DNA of 64,000 nt from a bacterium D16-76 (GTDB lineage Bacteria; Bacillota; Clostridia; Oscillospirales; Acutalibacteraceae): assembly GCA_009917445.1 (NCBI GenBank), contig QZEE01000008.1, forward strand, positions 1 to 64,000, in the 5' to 3' direction. Shown one piece after another: positions 17,127-24,575 of this stretch. Below the pieces are notes generated by a model, which saw only the letters and a program-made list of their open reading frames with translations, was not told the DNA's origin and did not search any database. The position numbers and the translations under genes are program-made. Numbering within the stretch: the first letter of the stretch is position 1; every line of letters begins with the position of its first letter.

Positions 17127-17920
17127 TCGTCCTCAACGAGTATTTTCGCTACCTGACCCAGCAGGAAATTCTGGTCAAAAATCCCATGAATAGCGTACCC
17201 ATGATAAAAAAGTCAAATTTCATGGCGGCACAGAACAAAGAAGACTTGCCTACGCAGGAAACGGTTACAGTTTTCACATCAGAGGAAATAGAGAAATTCA
17301 AGGCCGAAGCATTCAGCAAGTTTTCAAACGGCAAGCCCAAGTACCAGCAGCCGGCGGCCTACATCCTCATGCTGAACACAGGGCTACGCACCGGGAAACT
17401 GCTTGGCCTCCTCAACAGCGACATCAACCTGGAGGGCAGGTACTTGGAAGTCCACCAGAACGTCAAAGAGGTGTGCAGGCGTGAGGGAACAGAGTACATC
17501 CCCGGCAGGGAGGTCAAGGTGGGCAAGACCAAAACAGCCACCAGTAAGCGCCGTGTGCCCCTGAATGGGGCCGCAGTGGCCGCGATAGAGGAGTTACGCC
17601 AGGAACGCAACTTCGGCCCCACAGCGCCCCTCGTGAGCGACGAGAAAGGCGGCTACACCAGGCCGGTGAACTTCCGAAAGAGGTACTACCGGATTTTGAA
17701 AGCAGCGGGCATAGAGCAGAAAGGATTGCACAGTTTAAGACATCATTTTGCGACCCAACTGATAAACGGCGTGAAACAGCCCGACGGCACCATCAAAGCA
17801 CTCTCGCCCCGGCAGGTGGCCGACCTCCTGGGCCACAGCGCCTCACAAATCACCGAGATGTACTACGTCAAAAAAGACACAACCCGCCTGCAAGGAATAA
17901 CAGACGGATTTAATTTTTAG
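17127..17920 (+). pseudogene. Tyrosine recombinase/integrase 3, lacking first 141 codons
   Basis: From IVLNEYFRYLTQQEIL onward it matches integrases 2 and 4, including R, K, HSLRHHF, GHSASQ and MYYVKK catalytic positions. The arm-binding domain and most of the core-binding domain are gone. An open frame extends upstream to 16796 through the end of the NACHT gene and an IS remnant, but that part has no integrase similarity and no ribosome binding site. GLRTGKLLG has K in place of the usual E. Probably inactive by itself. Confidence 0.85.
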
Positions 17921-17959
17921 CAGGAGCAAGCTGGCACAAGGGAGAGCGCCCCGGATTTT

Positions 17960-17975
17960 TGATGATTTATTGATG
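17960..17975 (+). repeat. Arm-type repeat beyond integrase 3
   Basis: TGATGATTTATTGATG; same spacing to the integrase stop as the other copies. Confidence 0.55.
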
Positions 17976-18091
17976 CTGTGCCAAACGGAAAAGTTAGAAA
18001 CGGATACGACCAGATACGAAAAAAGCGCAAAATACACGCCATAGAGAGCGGCACAGTAAACCGCAAGTCGCCGCCCCAAAACACAAGAAAA

Positions 18092-18117
18092 GCCCGGAAT
18101 TCCAAGGAATTCCGGGC
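18092..18117 (-). terminator. Element-end hairpin beyond integrase 3
   Basis: GCCCGGAATTCC and GGAATTCCGGGC form a perfect 12-bp stem around AA. On the minus strand TTTTCTTGTGTTTT follows. Identical stem to 21817-21842, where it lies right behind the intact tRNA-Trp. Confidence 0.7.
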
Positions 18118-18125
18118 CAAGTCTG

Positions 18126-18170
18126 TGGCAGGGGCAGAAGGATTCGAACCCTCGGCACGCGGTTTTGGAG
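18126..18170. repeat. att core 2 (copy of tRNA-Trp 3' part)
   Basis: Identical over 45 bases to 1828-1872 and to the tRNA-Trp gene. It separates element B (left, ending with integrase 3) from mini-element C (right). The following 60 bases match those after att core 1, marking the shared left end of the element family. Confidence 0.92.
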
Positions 18171-18263
18171 TGGATGTGGGAAAAGCATGAACGGACATAC
18201 AACGGCCTGCTTTCCGCGCGGTTGTACCGTTTGTGTTTCCGAAACCCACGCCCCAAAAAGTTT

Positions 18264-18279
18264 TGATGATTTATTGATG
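18264..18279 (+). repeat. Arm-type repeat, left end of element C
   Basis: TGATGATTTATTGATG, about 95 bases right of att core 2; identical to the copies beyond integrases 2-4. Confidence 0.55.
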
Positions 18280-18410
18280 ATATTAGAAATTCTCAGACCC
18301 AAATCAGAGCAGTTTCCAACCGCTCAGCATGGCATTTTAGAGCGGCAAGAGATAATTTCGTTTGAAATAGTAGCATGGAAATCGGGGTGTGTCAAGCAGG
18401 AATTTCTCGC

Positions 18411-18440
18411 TCAAAATTTGCGCCGCTAAACAAAGAAAGA
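18411..18440 (+). repeat. Element repeat TTTGCGCYGC-A-rich, copy 3
   Basis: AAAATTTGCGCCGC followed by TAAACAAAGAAAGAG, 240 bases right of att core 2. Same family as 2087, 12168 and 20291. Confidence 0.55.
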
Positions 18441-18497
18441 GAAACCAACCGAAACAGGGGACGAAATATTTTTTCTTCTGTGCCCTTTAGCATACTC

Positions 18498-18827
18498 TTA
18501 CATTCTGTTCTCATTACCCCAATCACAAAGTTGATCCAGCACCACCATCAGCGACTTTCCTCTTTCTGTCAGACTGTACTCCACCTTGGGCGGTATCTGC
18601 GGGTAAACCTCCCGGTGGATAAGTTCGTCATGCTCCAATTCCTTTAGGTGCTGGCTCAGTGTCTTGTCAGAAACCTTGCCCAGATACCGCTGCAGCTCAT
18701 TGAAACGCACTGGCTGGTATTCCATCAGGCAGTAGAGGATTACCATCTTGTACTTGCCTGAAATCAGCGAAAGGGTATAGCTGAACCCGGTATCCTCAAA
18801 GCAGGCTGCTGAAATGCATTTTTTCAT
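18498..18827 (-). CDS. HxlR-family transcriptional regulator
   Basis: 109-residue winged-helix protein with the HxlR pattern: N-terminal cysteine (C4), LSLISGKYKMVILYCL, RFNELQRYLGKVSDKTLSQHLKEL, and the wing YPQIPPKVEYSLTERGKSL. HxlR proteins such as YodB and HypR sense quinones, aldehydes or disulfide stress through an N-terminal cysteine. It is divergent from a flavin reductase-like gene and probably represses it. The start at MKKC is chosen over one 18 bases upstream by spacing. Confidence 0.88.
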   Translation of the reverse strand: MKKCISAACFEDTGFSYTLSLISGKYKMVILYCLMEYQPVRFNELQRYLGKVSDKTLSQHLKELEHDELIHREVYPQIPPKVEYSLTERGKSLMVVLDQLCDWGNENRM

Positions 18828-18843
18828 TTTATCACTTCCCTGC

Positions 18844-18874
18844 AAGTAAGTATCTAACTATAAAGTGGGTACTT
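18844..18874. promoter_or_regulatory. Candidate HxlR operator
   Basis: In the divergent intergenic region AAGTA (18848-18852, also 18844-18848) faces TACTT (18870-18874), an imperfect inverted repeat of the type bound by HxlR-family dimers. Position between the two starts supports autoregulation and control of the reductase gene; not proven. Confidence 0.35.
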
Positions 18875-18955
18875 GTATTCCTTTCCAACTCTCAGTATAA
18901 TACATAAAGACGGGAAAGTAAAGCGTTTCCCTACAAAATAACCGGAGGTATCACG

Positions 18956-19528
18956 ATGAAGAAAGATCTTGGAGTAAACCCCTATCTGTTTCCTATGCCC
19001 ACGCTGATGATTGCCACCTACAACGAGGACGATACCGTAGATGACATGATGATGGCCTGGGGAGGCATCTGCGCGGGAAATATGGTAGCGCTGAACCTTG
19101 AAAAAGACCACAAGACCTGTGCAAACCTGGAAAAGCGCAAGGCTTTCACCATCAGCGTCCCGGATGTGGCGCATATCAAGGAGGCCGACTTTTTAGGAAT
19201 CGCCAGCGCCAACAAGATGCCGGACAAATTTGCGCGCAGCGGCCTACACGCCGAAAAGAGCGGAAAGGTGGACGCGCCCATCGTTACTGAGTTCCCCCTC
19301 ACCGTGGAGTGCAAGGTTGTGAGCATGGAGGAACTCGGTGGCGACTATCATGTGGTAGGCGAGATCGTAGGCGTACTGGCGGAGGAATCCGTCCTGGACG
19401 AGAAAGGCCGGGTGGATGCCTCCAAACTCAACGCCTTCGTGTTCGACCAGTTCCGCAACGGCTACTACGTCATCGGTGAAAAAGTCGGCCAGGCTTGGAA
19501 CAGCGGCGCTGGGCTGATGAAGGAGTAA
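18956..19528 (+). CDS. Flavin reductase-like FMN-binding protein
   Basis: 190 residues of the flavin-reductase-like split-barrel family: PTLMIATYNEDDTVDDMMMA at the N-terminus and a central AFTISVPDVAHIKEADFLG where FMN binds in relatives. Such proteins are cytoplasmic FMN proteins, often with redox roles under electrophile stress. The ATG follows GGAGG by 7 bases. It pairs with the divergent HxlR regulator, which suggests a small quinone/aldehyde-response cassette carried as the sole cargo of element C. Confidence 0.85.
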   Translation: MKKDLGVNPYLFPMPTLMIATYNEDDTVDDMMMAWGGICAGNMVALNLEKDHKTCANLEKRKAFTISVPDVAHIKEADFLGIASANKMPDKFARSGLHAEKSGKVDAPIVTEFPLTVECKVVSMEELGGDYHVVGEIVGVLAEESVLDEKGRVDASKLNAFVFDQFRNGYYVIGEKVGQAWNSGAGLMKE

Positions 19529-19734
19529 AAATCTGCCAATGCTAAGATAAGCACTATAGACCTTGCAATTGGTTTACTAAAATTTATCATGCCAGAAACG
19601 GGAGCATTGATCTGCAACGCAATGCTCCTTGTGTTGTCCCAGGATACTGCAAGAATATCCATGAAAATTGAGCATAATAGTCGGTCAAAAGGACAAGGAG
19701 GCTAAAGCGCGTGCCGCCCATAAAGATAGCAGAC

Positions 19735-20035
19735 TGTTGAGCCGTGTGAGGGCGCTGTCGGCGGTTTTGTGGCAGGAATAAGGGTGGGACAGGGCAAAGC
19801 ACGACAGCGGCCCTTGTGGGGCATTTGTGGTGATTTGTGAGGGAGAGATAGTCAAACAGGATTTTGCGGCGTATCAGATTCGGATTTTGGAACCGATTTT
19901 GAGAGAAGATATACCGCAAGAGCGCCGCTATATTGCACAACCCTCAAAGATTCCCGGATGGTCGATTTTCAAGCAGGAGAAAGAGTAGGGGTCGCGGTGC
20001 GTCCCCTACTCGATTCACAACGCCCGGCAACGCCG
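19735..20035 (+). repeat. Degenerate repeat shared with 10060-10320
   Basis: Holds the better kept reading frame of the pair: AFVVICEGEIVKQDFAAYQI then a stretch ending RRYIAQPSKIPGWSIFKQEK and a stop at 19986-19988. A TAA upstream and lack of a binding site argue that it is a gene remnant. It was probably a small element protein; I do not recognise the family. Confidence 0.45.
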
Positions 20036-20059
20036 GTCGTTTCAAGGGATTCCGGGATT

Positions 20060-20427
20060 CTTAGTGCAAAATCACGATAGGGGTTGCTAATGAGGATTTG
20101 GCGTGAAATGTGGGGTTGCTATCGCGAAAAACGACAAGGTTGCGAGGAATTTCCAGGGGTTGCAAATGAAGTGCTGATGTCCTATAAAAATCCTCCCCTT
20201 TTGGGGAGGGCAAGCAGAGCGCTCGTCCGACGTTGGGCACGGTTACCGGGCAGTAGCCCGGACCCACTTTTGTAAGGGCAAGGCACCTAGCTCAGAATTT
20301 GCGTTGCAAAACAAAGAATACGGCCTTTAGAAATCTGAGAATATCAGTGCAAAGAGTAAGAAAAATGTCAGTGGACTTTCGCGGCAAGGTGTGGTATCGT
20401 GGTGTGCTGAGAAAGGAGGGCTGACAA
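20060..20427 (+). promoter_or_regulatory. Conserved leader of integrase 4
   Basis: Gene-free stretch matching the leader of integrase 2: CCTCCCC/GGGGAGG hairpin (20192-20209), GC-rich palindromes with CCGGGCAGTAGCCCGG, the ATTTGCG repeat, GTAAGAAAAATGTCAGTGGA, then TGGACT-17-TATCGT as candidate promoter and AAAGGAGG before the ATG at 20428. Hairpin sequence changes between the two leaders keep the pairing. Confidence 0.5.
20291..20320 (+). repeat. Element repeat TTTGCGCYGC-A-rich, copy 4
   Basis: CAGAATTTGCGTTGC followed by AAAACAAAGAATA, about 110 bases before integrase 4. The most diverged copy of the four. Confidence 0.5.
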
Positions 20428-21645
20428 ATGGCTCAGAAGAAGTTGTTGACTAACGGAAAAGCCTTTAAGAGAACCGATGACCGCTGGGGCGGCACCGTCT
20501 GGTACATGGACGAAAAAGGAGAGCGTAAGCGTAAATCATTCTCAGGCACTACCAAGGCTGAAGTCACCAAGAAAATGACCGATTACGTTGCGGCTTTCAA
20601 CAATGCCTTGCAGGAGTCAGATGAATCCCATAAGACTCTCCGCGAGAGCATGACCCACTGGCTCCAAGTGTTCAAGTTTCCATCGGTGGAACGTACCACC
20701 TACGACCGCTGTGAATGTACGGTAGAACACCAAATTTTTCCTCTGCTTGGAGAGAAAGTAGTAGGTGACATCAGCGCCGCAGACCTCAAAGAAGTGCTGA
20801 ACCACTGGATGAACCAGGACTACGCTTACACCACAGTCAAAAAGGTTTACATTGTCCTCAACGAATACTTCCGCTACCTGACCCAGCAGGAAATCCTGCA
20901 AAAGAACCCCATGAACAGCGTACCCATGATAAAGAAGTCAAACTTCATGGCAGCGCAGAACAAAGAAGACCTACCCACACAGGAAACTGTCACGGTATTC
21001 ACGCCAGAAGAAATTGAGAAATTCAAAGCCGAGGCATTCAGCAAATTCAGCAATGGCAAGCCCAAATACCAGCAGCCAGCGGCCTATATTCTCATGCTGA
21101 ACACCGGCCTGCGCACCGGGGAACTGCTGGGTTTGCTCAACAGCGACATCAATTTAGAGGGCAGATACTTGGAGGTACGCCAAGGGATAAAGGAAGTCTG
21201 CAAGCGAGATGGCGTGAATTTTGAGCCAGGTAGAGAAGTCAAAGTCGGCAAGACGAAAACGGCCACCAGCAAGCGACGTGTGCCGCTGAATGAGGCCGCA
21301 GCGCAGGCGGTAAGGGAGTTGCGCCAGGAGCGAGACTTCGGCCCCACAGCGCCCCTCGTGAGCGACGAGAGGGGCGACTACACCCGCCCGGTGAACTTCC
21401 GCAAGAGGTACTACCGGATTTTGAAAGCAGCGGGCATAGATCAGAAAGGATTGCACAGTTTAAGACATCATTTTGCCACTCAACTGATAAATGGTGTGAA
21501 ACAGCCCGACGGCACCATCAAGGCTCTCTCACCTCGCCAAGTAGCTGACCTCCTGGGCCACAGCACATCGCAAATCACCGAGATGTACTACGTCAAGAAA
21601 GATACGACCCGTCTGCAGGGAATCACGGACGGGTTCAATTTCTAG
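20428..21645 (+). CDS. Tyrosine recombinase/integrase 4, next to tRNA-Trp
   Basis: Complete 405-residue integrase with AP2-like arm-binding domain, core-binding domain and catalytic domain (R229, K in KTKTATSK, H343-R346, H378, Y387 or Y388). AAAGGAGG lies 8 bases before ATG. As the copy nearest the intact tRNA-Trp it belongs to the last element to arrive and is the most likely functional enzyme for excision and for mobilising its neighbours, since all att cores are identical. Confidence 0.93.
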   Translation: MAQKKLLTNGKAFKRTDDRWGGTVWYMDEKGERKRKSFSGTTKAEVTKKMTDYVAAFNNALQESDESHKTLRESMTHWLQVFKFPSVERTTYDRCECTVEHQIFPLLGEKVVGDISAADLKEVLNHWMNQDYAYTTVKKVYIVLNEYFRYLTQQEILQKNPMNSVPMIKKSNFMAAQNKEDLPTQETVTVFTPEEIEKFKAEAFSKFSNGKPKYQQPAAYILMLNTGLRTGELLGLLNSDINLEGRYLEVRQGIKEVCKRDGVNFEPGREVKVGKTKTATSKRRVPLNEAAAQAVRELRQERDFGPTAPLVSDERGDYTRPVNFRKRYYRILKAAGIDQKGLHSLRHHFATQLINGVKQPDGTIKALSPRQVADLLGHSTSQITEMYYVKKDTTRLQGITDGFNF

Positions 21646-21674
21646 CCAGAGCAAGCCAACACAGGGGAGAGCCC

Positions 21675-21690
21675 CCCAAATTTTTGATGA
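21675..21690 (+). repeat. Arm-type repeat beyond integrase 4
   Basis: TGATGATTTATTGATG, 30 bases after the integrase stop. Confidence 0.55.
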
Positions 21691-21816
21691 TTTATTGATG
21701 ATGTGCCAGACGGAAAAGTTAGAAACGGATGGCACCGGATGCGAAAAAAGAGCAAAATATACGCCATAGAGAACGGCAAAGTAGACCGCATCCAACCACC
21801 CCAAAACACGAGAAAA

Positions 21817-21842
21817 GCCCGGAATTCCAAGGAATTCCGGGC
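21817..21842 (-). terminator. Terminator of tRNA-Trp supplied by the element
   Basis: Starting 8 bases past the tRNA 3' end on the minus strand, GCCCGGAATTCC and GGAATTCCGGGC form a 12-bp stem followed by TTTTCTCGTGTTTT. It has no T-run on the plus strand, so it serves the tRNA rather than the integrase gene. It belongs to the element, because the same hairpin lies beyond integrases 2 and 3. Confidence 0.75.
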
Positions 21843-21850
21843 CAAGTCTG

Positions 21851-21926
21851 TGGCAGGGGCAGAAGGATTCGAACCCTCGGCACGCGGTTTTGGAGACCGC
21901 TGCTCTACCAGCTGAGCTATACCCCT
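21851..21926 (-). tRNA. tRNA-Trp (CCA), intact, att site
   Basis: Full cloverleaf of 76 nt with encoded CCA. Acceptor AGGGGTA pairs with TGCCCCT, discriminator G, D arm GCTCAGCTGGTAGAGC, anticodon stem GCGGT/ACCGC around CTCCAAA (anticodon CCA), T arm GAGGGTTCGAATCCTTC. Its 3' part is the crossover target of the integrative elements to the left. It encodes the tryptophan acceptor, normally essential, and each integration restores it. Confidence 0.97.
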
Positions 21927-21942
21927 ATTTGACTGCCTTTCT

Positions 21943-21971
21943 ATTTTACCACTTCCCTGCCCTCCTGTCAA
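21943..21971 (-). promoter_or_regulatory. Promoter of tRNA-Trp
   Basis: On the minus strand TTGACA (21971-21966), 17 bases, TAAAAT (21948-21943), about 17 bases before the tRNA 5' end. Confidence 0.75.
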
Positions 21972-21990
21972 CCATTTTTTCCAATAACCC

Positions 21991-22638
21991 TCAAAATTTC
22001 CCCATAAAAAACCCCGGCAGTTCCCCCAGCTCCCGCAAGACCGCCCCACCGGCCTGCCTTAGCCTCCCCACACTCTGGTGCCCCTGTGCTACCAGGACGC
22101 ACCGGCAGCCCATCTCCTGGGCCACTTCATAGTCGTGCAGGGTGTCCCCCACGCACCAGGCCTGCCCAGGGCTTACGCCTGCCGAATCCAAATACCCCCG
22201 GGCCATCCCCGCCTTCCCGGCGCCCAGCACGTCCCGCACCCCCAGCACCGCTTCAAAAAACTCCCCGATACCCAGCGCCTCCACCTGTTCCTCCAAGGCC
22301 CCCTGGTGGGACGCCGAAACCACCACCTGCCGGACCCCCTGCCCCCGCAGCCAGTCCAGCGCCTGCCGGGCCCCTGGGCACAAGCCGCACCCCAGCGCCG
22401 CCCGGTTGTAAGGCAAAATGTACTCTTGGGCCAACAGAGAAAAGGGCTCCACCGCAAAATCAAACCCCACGGCCTTATAATATTCTTCTACCGGAAAAGT
22501 GAAAACCTCCCGGTACCGCCCCATATCCAGCCGGGGAAGGCCCCGCTTTTCCAGCATGCCGTTCATCACGTCCACACACACCTGGGCGTCGTCCAGCAGC
22601 GTCCCGTTCCAATCCCAAATACAAACCTCCGGCAGCAT
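21991..22638 (-). CDS. HAD-family hydrolase
   Basis: 215 residues. Motif I is DWNGTLLDD (first D the nucleophile; N stands where many members have the second D), motif II VVVSASHQ, K in GAGKAGMARG, motif IV WCVGDTLHDYEVA. Most like phosphoglycolate-phosphatase-type small-molecule phosphatases; substrate not deducible. It starts three bases after the rsmI stop with GGAGGG before the ATG, so it is co-transcribed with rsmI. Confidence 0.82.
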   Translation of the reverse strand: MLPEVCIWDWNGTLLDDAQVCVDVMNGMLEKRGLPRLDMGRYREVFTFPVEEYYKAVGFDFAVEPFSLLAQEYILPYNRAALGCGLCPGARQALDWLRGQGVRQVVVSASHQGALEEQVEALGIGEFFEAVLGVRDVLGAGKAGMARGYLDSAGVSPGQAWCVGDTLHDYEVAQEMGCRCVLVAQGHQSVGRLRQAGGAVLRELGELPGFFMGKF

Positions 22639-22641
22639 CCC

Positions 22642-23486
22642 TTATCCCTCCATCAGCAATTTATAGATTTCCCCCTTGCGCACCCCCGTAGCCTTGGCCG
22701 CCTCCTTAGCCGCCTCGCTGGCCGAAAACCCTTTTTCCATCCATCCCCTTGCGATCTCCACCGCCTCTTCAGGCCCCTGGGCCTCTTCCTCCCGCGGGGC
22801 GGGCTGCGCCCCGGCTATGACCAGCACATATTCCCCTCGGGGCTCCTGTTCCCGGTACCGGGCGGCCGCTTCACCCAGGGTCGTCCGCCAGACTTCCTCG
22901 TGCACCTTGGTCAATTCCCTTACCACCGCCACCCGCCTGTCCTGCCCAAAAGTTTTGGCAAAATCCCCCAAGGTCCGCCGCAGCTTATGGGGCGCTTCGT
23001 AAAAGACCATCGTCCTTTCCTCCCCCTCCACAGCCGCCAGGTGTTCCCGGCGGCTGCGCTTATTGACGCTTAAAAACCCTTCAAAGGTAAAGCGCCCCGT
23101 AGGCAGCCCGCTCACCGCCAGTGCCGAGACCACCGCCGTAGGCCCCGGCACCACGTAAACCGGTATACCTCTTTCCGCGCACCCGGCCACCAGCGTTTCC
23201 CCCGGGTCTGAGATAGCCGGCATCCCCGCGTCCGACACCAGCGCCGCAGACTCGCCCCCCGCCAGCCTGGCCAATATCCGTTCCCCCCGGTCCACCTTAT
23301 TATGTTCAAAAAAGCTGATCAGCGGCTTATGGATATCAAAGTGCGTCAGCAGCCCCCGGGTCACCCGGGTGTCTTCCGCGGCGATGAAATCCACTTCCCC
23401 CAGCACTTCCCGGGCCCGGGGCGAAAAGTCCCCCAGGTTGCCGATGGGCGTCCCTACTACATACAGCGCTCCTTTTTCCAGCATAC
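22642..23486 (-). CDS. rsmI: 16S rRNA (cytidine(1402)-2'-O)-methyltransferase
   Basis: 281 residues with the SAM-dependent tetrapyrrole-methylase fold: LYVVGTPIGNLGDFSPRA at the N-terminus, AAEDTRVTRGLLTHF, then SDAGMPAISDPG and the glycine-rich VPGPTAVVSALAVSGLP. These are hallmark RsmI motifs. It modifies the ribosomal P site in the cytoplasm. The ATG at 23486 follows AAAGGAG; the longer frame upstream runs through an intergenic hairpin and is not used. Confidence 0.93.
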
Positions 23487-23515
23487 GCGGCTCCTTTCTT
23501 TCGGTCGTCTCCGAC

Positions 23516-23552
23516 GGCCAGAGGGGCCTAGCCCCTCTGGACACCCACGCTT
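23516..23552. repeat. Intergenic hairpin repeat of the CCGYCGGAGRC family
   Basis: Read on the minus strand, CCAGAGGGGC and GCCCCTCTGG pair around TAG and are followed by CCGTCGGAGA. Same layout as 30760, 48106, 54495 and 61310 but a different stem sequence. Confidence 0.55.
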
Positions 23553-23583
23553 CGCTTCCCGCGTTGGGGGTGGCAGTGGTTTT

Positions 23584-24324
23584 TTACGGGGCACCCGCGC
23601 CGGTACGGTAGTCGCCGTAGATTTGGATGATTTCGTCTGTGGCGCGGCCGTCGGGGGTTTCCAGCAGGAGTGTGGGTTCGGCGTCCAGGCCGGGCCTGCC
23701 GCCCTTTCGACATTCTAGCAGGAAGAGGTAGGGGGCACGGTTTGTGCGTAGCTGCACCAGGCGCAGGCGTTTGGGTTCCAGGCCGGTGCTGGCAAAGGTA
23801 TTTATGGCCTGGGCCAGCCGCTGCACCCGCAGGCAGATGCACAGCCGTCCCCCAAAGCGCAGCGCGTACCGTGCCGCCCCCGCCAGCTCTTCCAGAGAGA
23901 GCGTGCCGCCTACCCGCGCCACCGCCCGGGCTGCGCGGGGGCTTACGTGCCCTGCCCCCGCCTGCTGGTATGGGGGGTTGCACGCGACTAAATCCAGCTT
24001 TTCCGGCCCCAGCAGGGCCTTTATGTTCCGCACGTCCCCCTGTAAAATGGTGATTCGCCCCGAAAGCCCGCTTTCTTCTACCGACTGCGCCGCAAGCCTG
24101 GCCCCAGCCTCTTGTATCTCTACGCCCCACACGGCCTTGGGCTGGCCCCGGGCGGCCCACAGCAGCGGTATGGTGCCGCAGCCCGTGCCAAAGTCCGCGC
24201 ACAGCTCGCCCTTTTTTGGCAGGGAAAAATGTGCCAGCAGAAGGGTGTCTGTGTTAAAGCTGTGCTCTTTTGTCACCAGCACCCGGCAGCCCTTTGCCAG
24301 CTGTTCCCAGCGGCCGTCCATCAT
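23584..24324 (-). CDS. TrmN6-like tRNA1(Val) adenine-N6 methyltransferase
   Basis: Class I SAM methyltransferase of about 246 residues. FGTGCGTIPLLWA is the SAM-binding motif, GVEIQEAG the acidic loop and CNPPYQQAG the NPPY motif of adenine-N6 enzymes. The N-terminal KEHSFNTDTLLLAHF matches the YfiC/TrmN6 signature. Likely target A37 of tRNA1-Val, though Gram-positive members are less studied. Start ATG at 24324 or 24321 behind AAGGAGG. Confidence 0.85.
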   Translation of the reverse strand: MMDGRWEQLAKGCRVLVTKEHSFNTDTLLLAHFSLPKKGELCADFGTGCGTIPLLWAARGQPKAVWGVEIQEAGARLAAQSVEESGLSGRITILQGDVRNIKALLGPEKLDLVACNPPYQQAGAGHVSPRAARAVARVGGTLSLEELAGAARYALRFGGRLCICLRVQRLAQAINTFASTGLEPKRLRLVQLRTNRAPYLFLLECRKGGRPGLDAEPTLLLETPDGRATDEIIQIYGDYRTGAGAP

Positions 24325-24351
24325 ACGCCCCTCCTTAAAATCAAAGAAAAA

Positions 24352-24383
24352 ACAGGGCCTACACCTGGCAGGCCCCGCTTTTT
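24352..24383 (-). terminator. Terminator after ferredoxin gene
   Basis: On the minus strand a GGGGCCTGCC / AGGCCC hairpin is followed by TGTTTTTTC, 20-50 bases past the ferredoxin stop and just before the methyltransferase start. Confidence 0.55.
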
Positions 24384-24404
24384 TCATCTGTGCTTTGCCG
24401 AGAA

Positions 24405-24575
24405 TCAGCCCTCAACAGGAGCGCCTACAGGGCAGGTGCCAGCGCAAGCGCCGCAGCTGATGCAGGTATCGCCGTCGATGACATACTTGCCGTCGCCCTC
24501 AGAGATGGCGTCAACAGGGCAGTCGCTGGCGCAAGCGCCGCAAGCGATGCACTCGTCATTGATAACATAAGGCAT
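24405..24575 (-). CDS. 2[4Fe-4S] ferredoxin
   Basis: 56-residue clostridial-type ferredoxin with two CxxCxxCxxxCP clusters, CIACGACASDCP and CISCGACAGTCP, each binding one [4Fe-4S] cluster. It is a small cytoplasmic low-potential electron carrier for hydrogenase, pyruvate:ferredoxin oxidoreductase and similar enzymes. The start at MPYVIND follows GGAGG; a six-residue longer start upstream lacks a site. Terminator behind it suggests a single-gene transcript. Confidence 0.95.
   Translation of the reverse strand: MPYVINDECIACGACASDCPVDAISEGDGKYVIDGDTCISCGACAGTCPVGAPVEG

Larger units (their letters stand above)
18171..21850. mobile_element. Mini integrative element C at tRNA-Trp
   Basis: About 3.7 kb between att core 2 and the intact tRNA-Trp. 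It holds only an HxlR regulator, a flavin reductase-like gene, a decayed repeat and integrase 4, with arm-type repeats at both ends. No transfer, replication or phage genes are present, so it must move by its own integrase and rely on other elements or natural uptake to change host. Confidence 0.8.

Noticed and set aside
22078-23073. Long plus-strand frame opposite the HAD and rsmI genes
   Set aside because: Proline/histidine-rich antisense shadow caused by high GC; the minus-strand genes have clear motifs.
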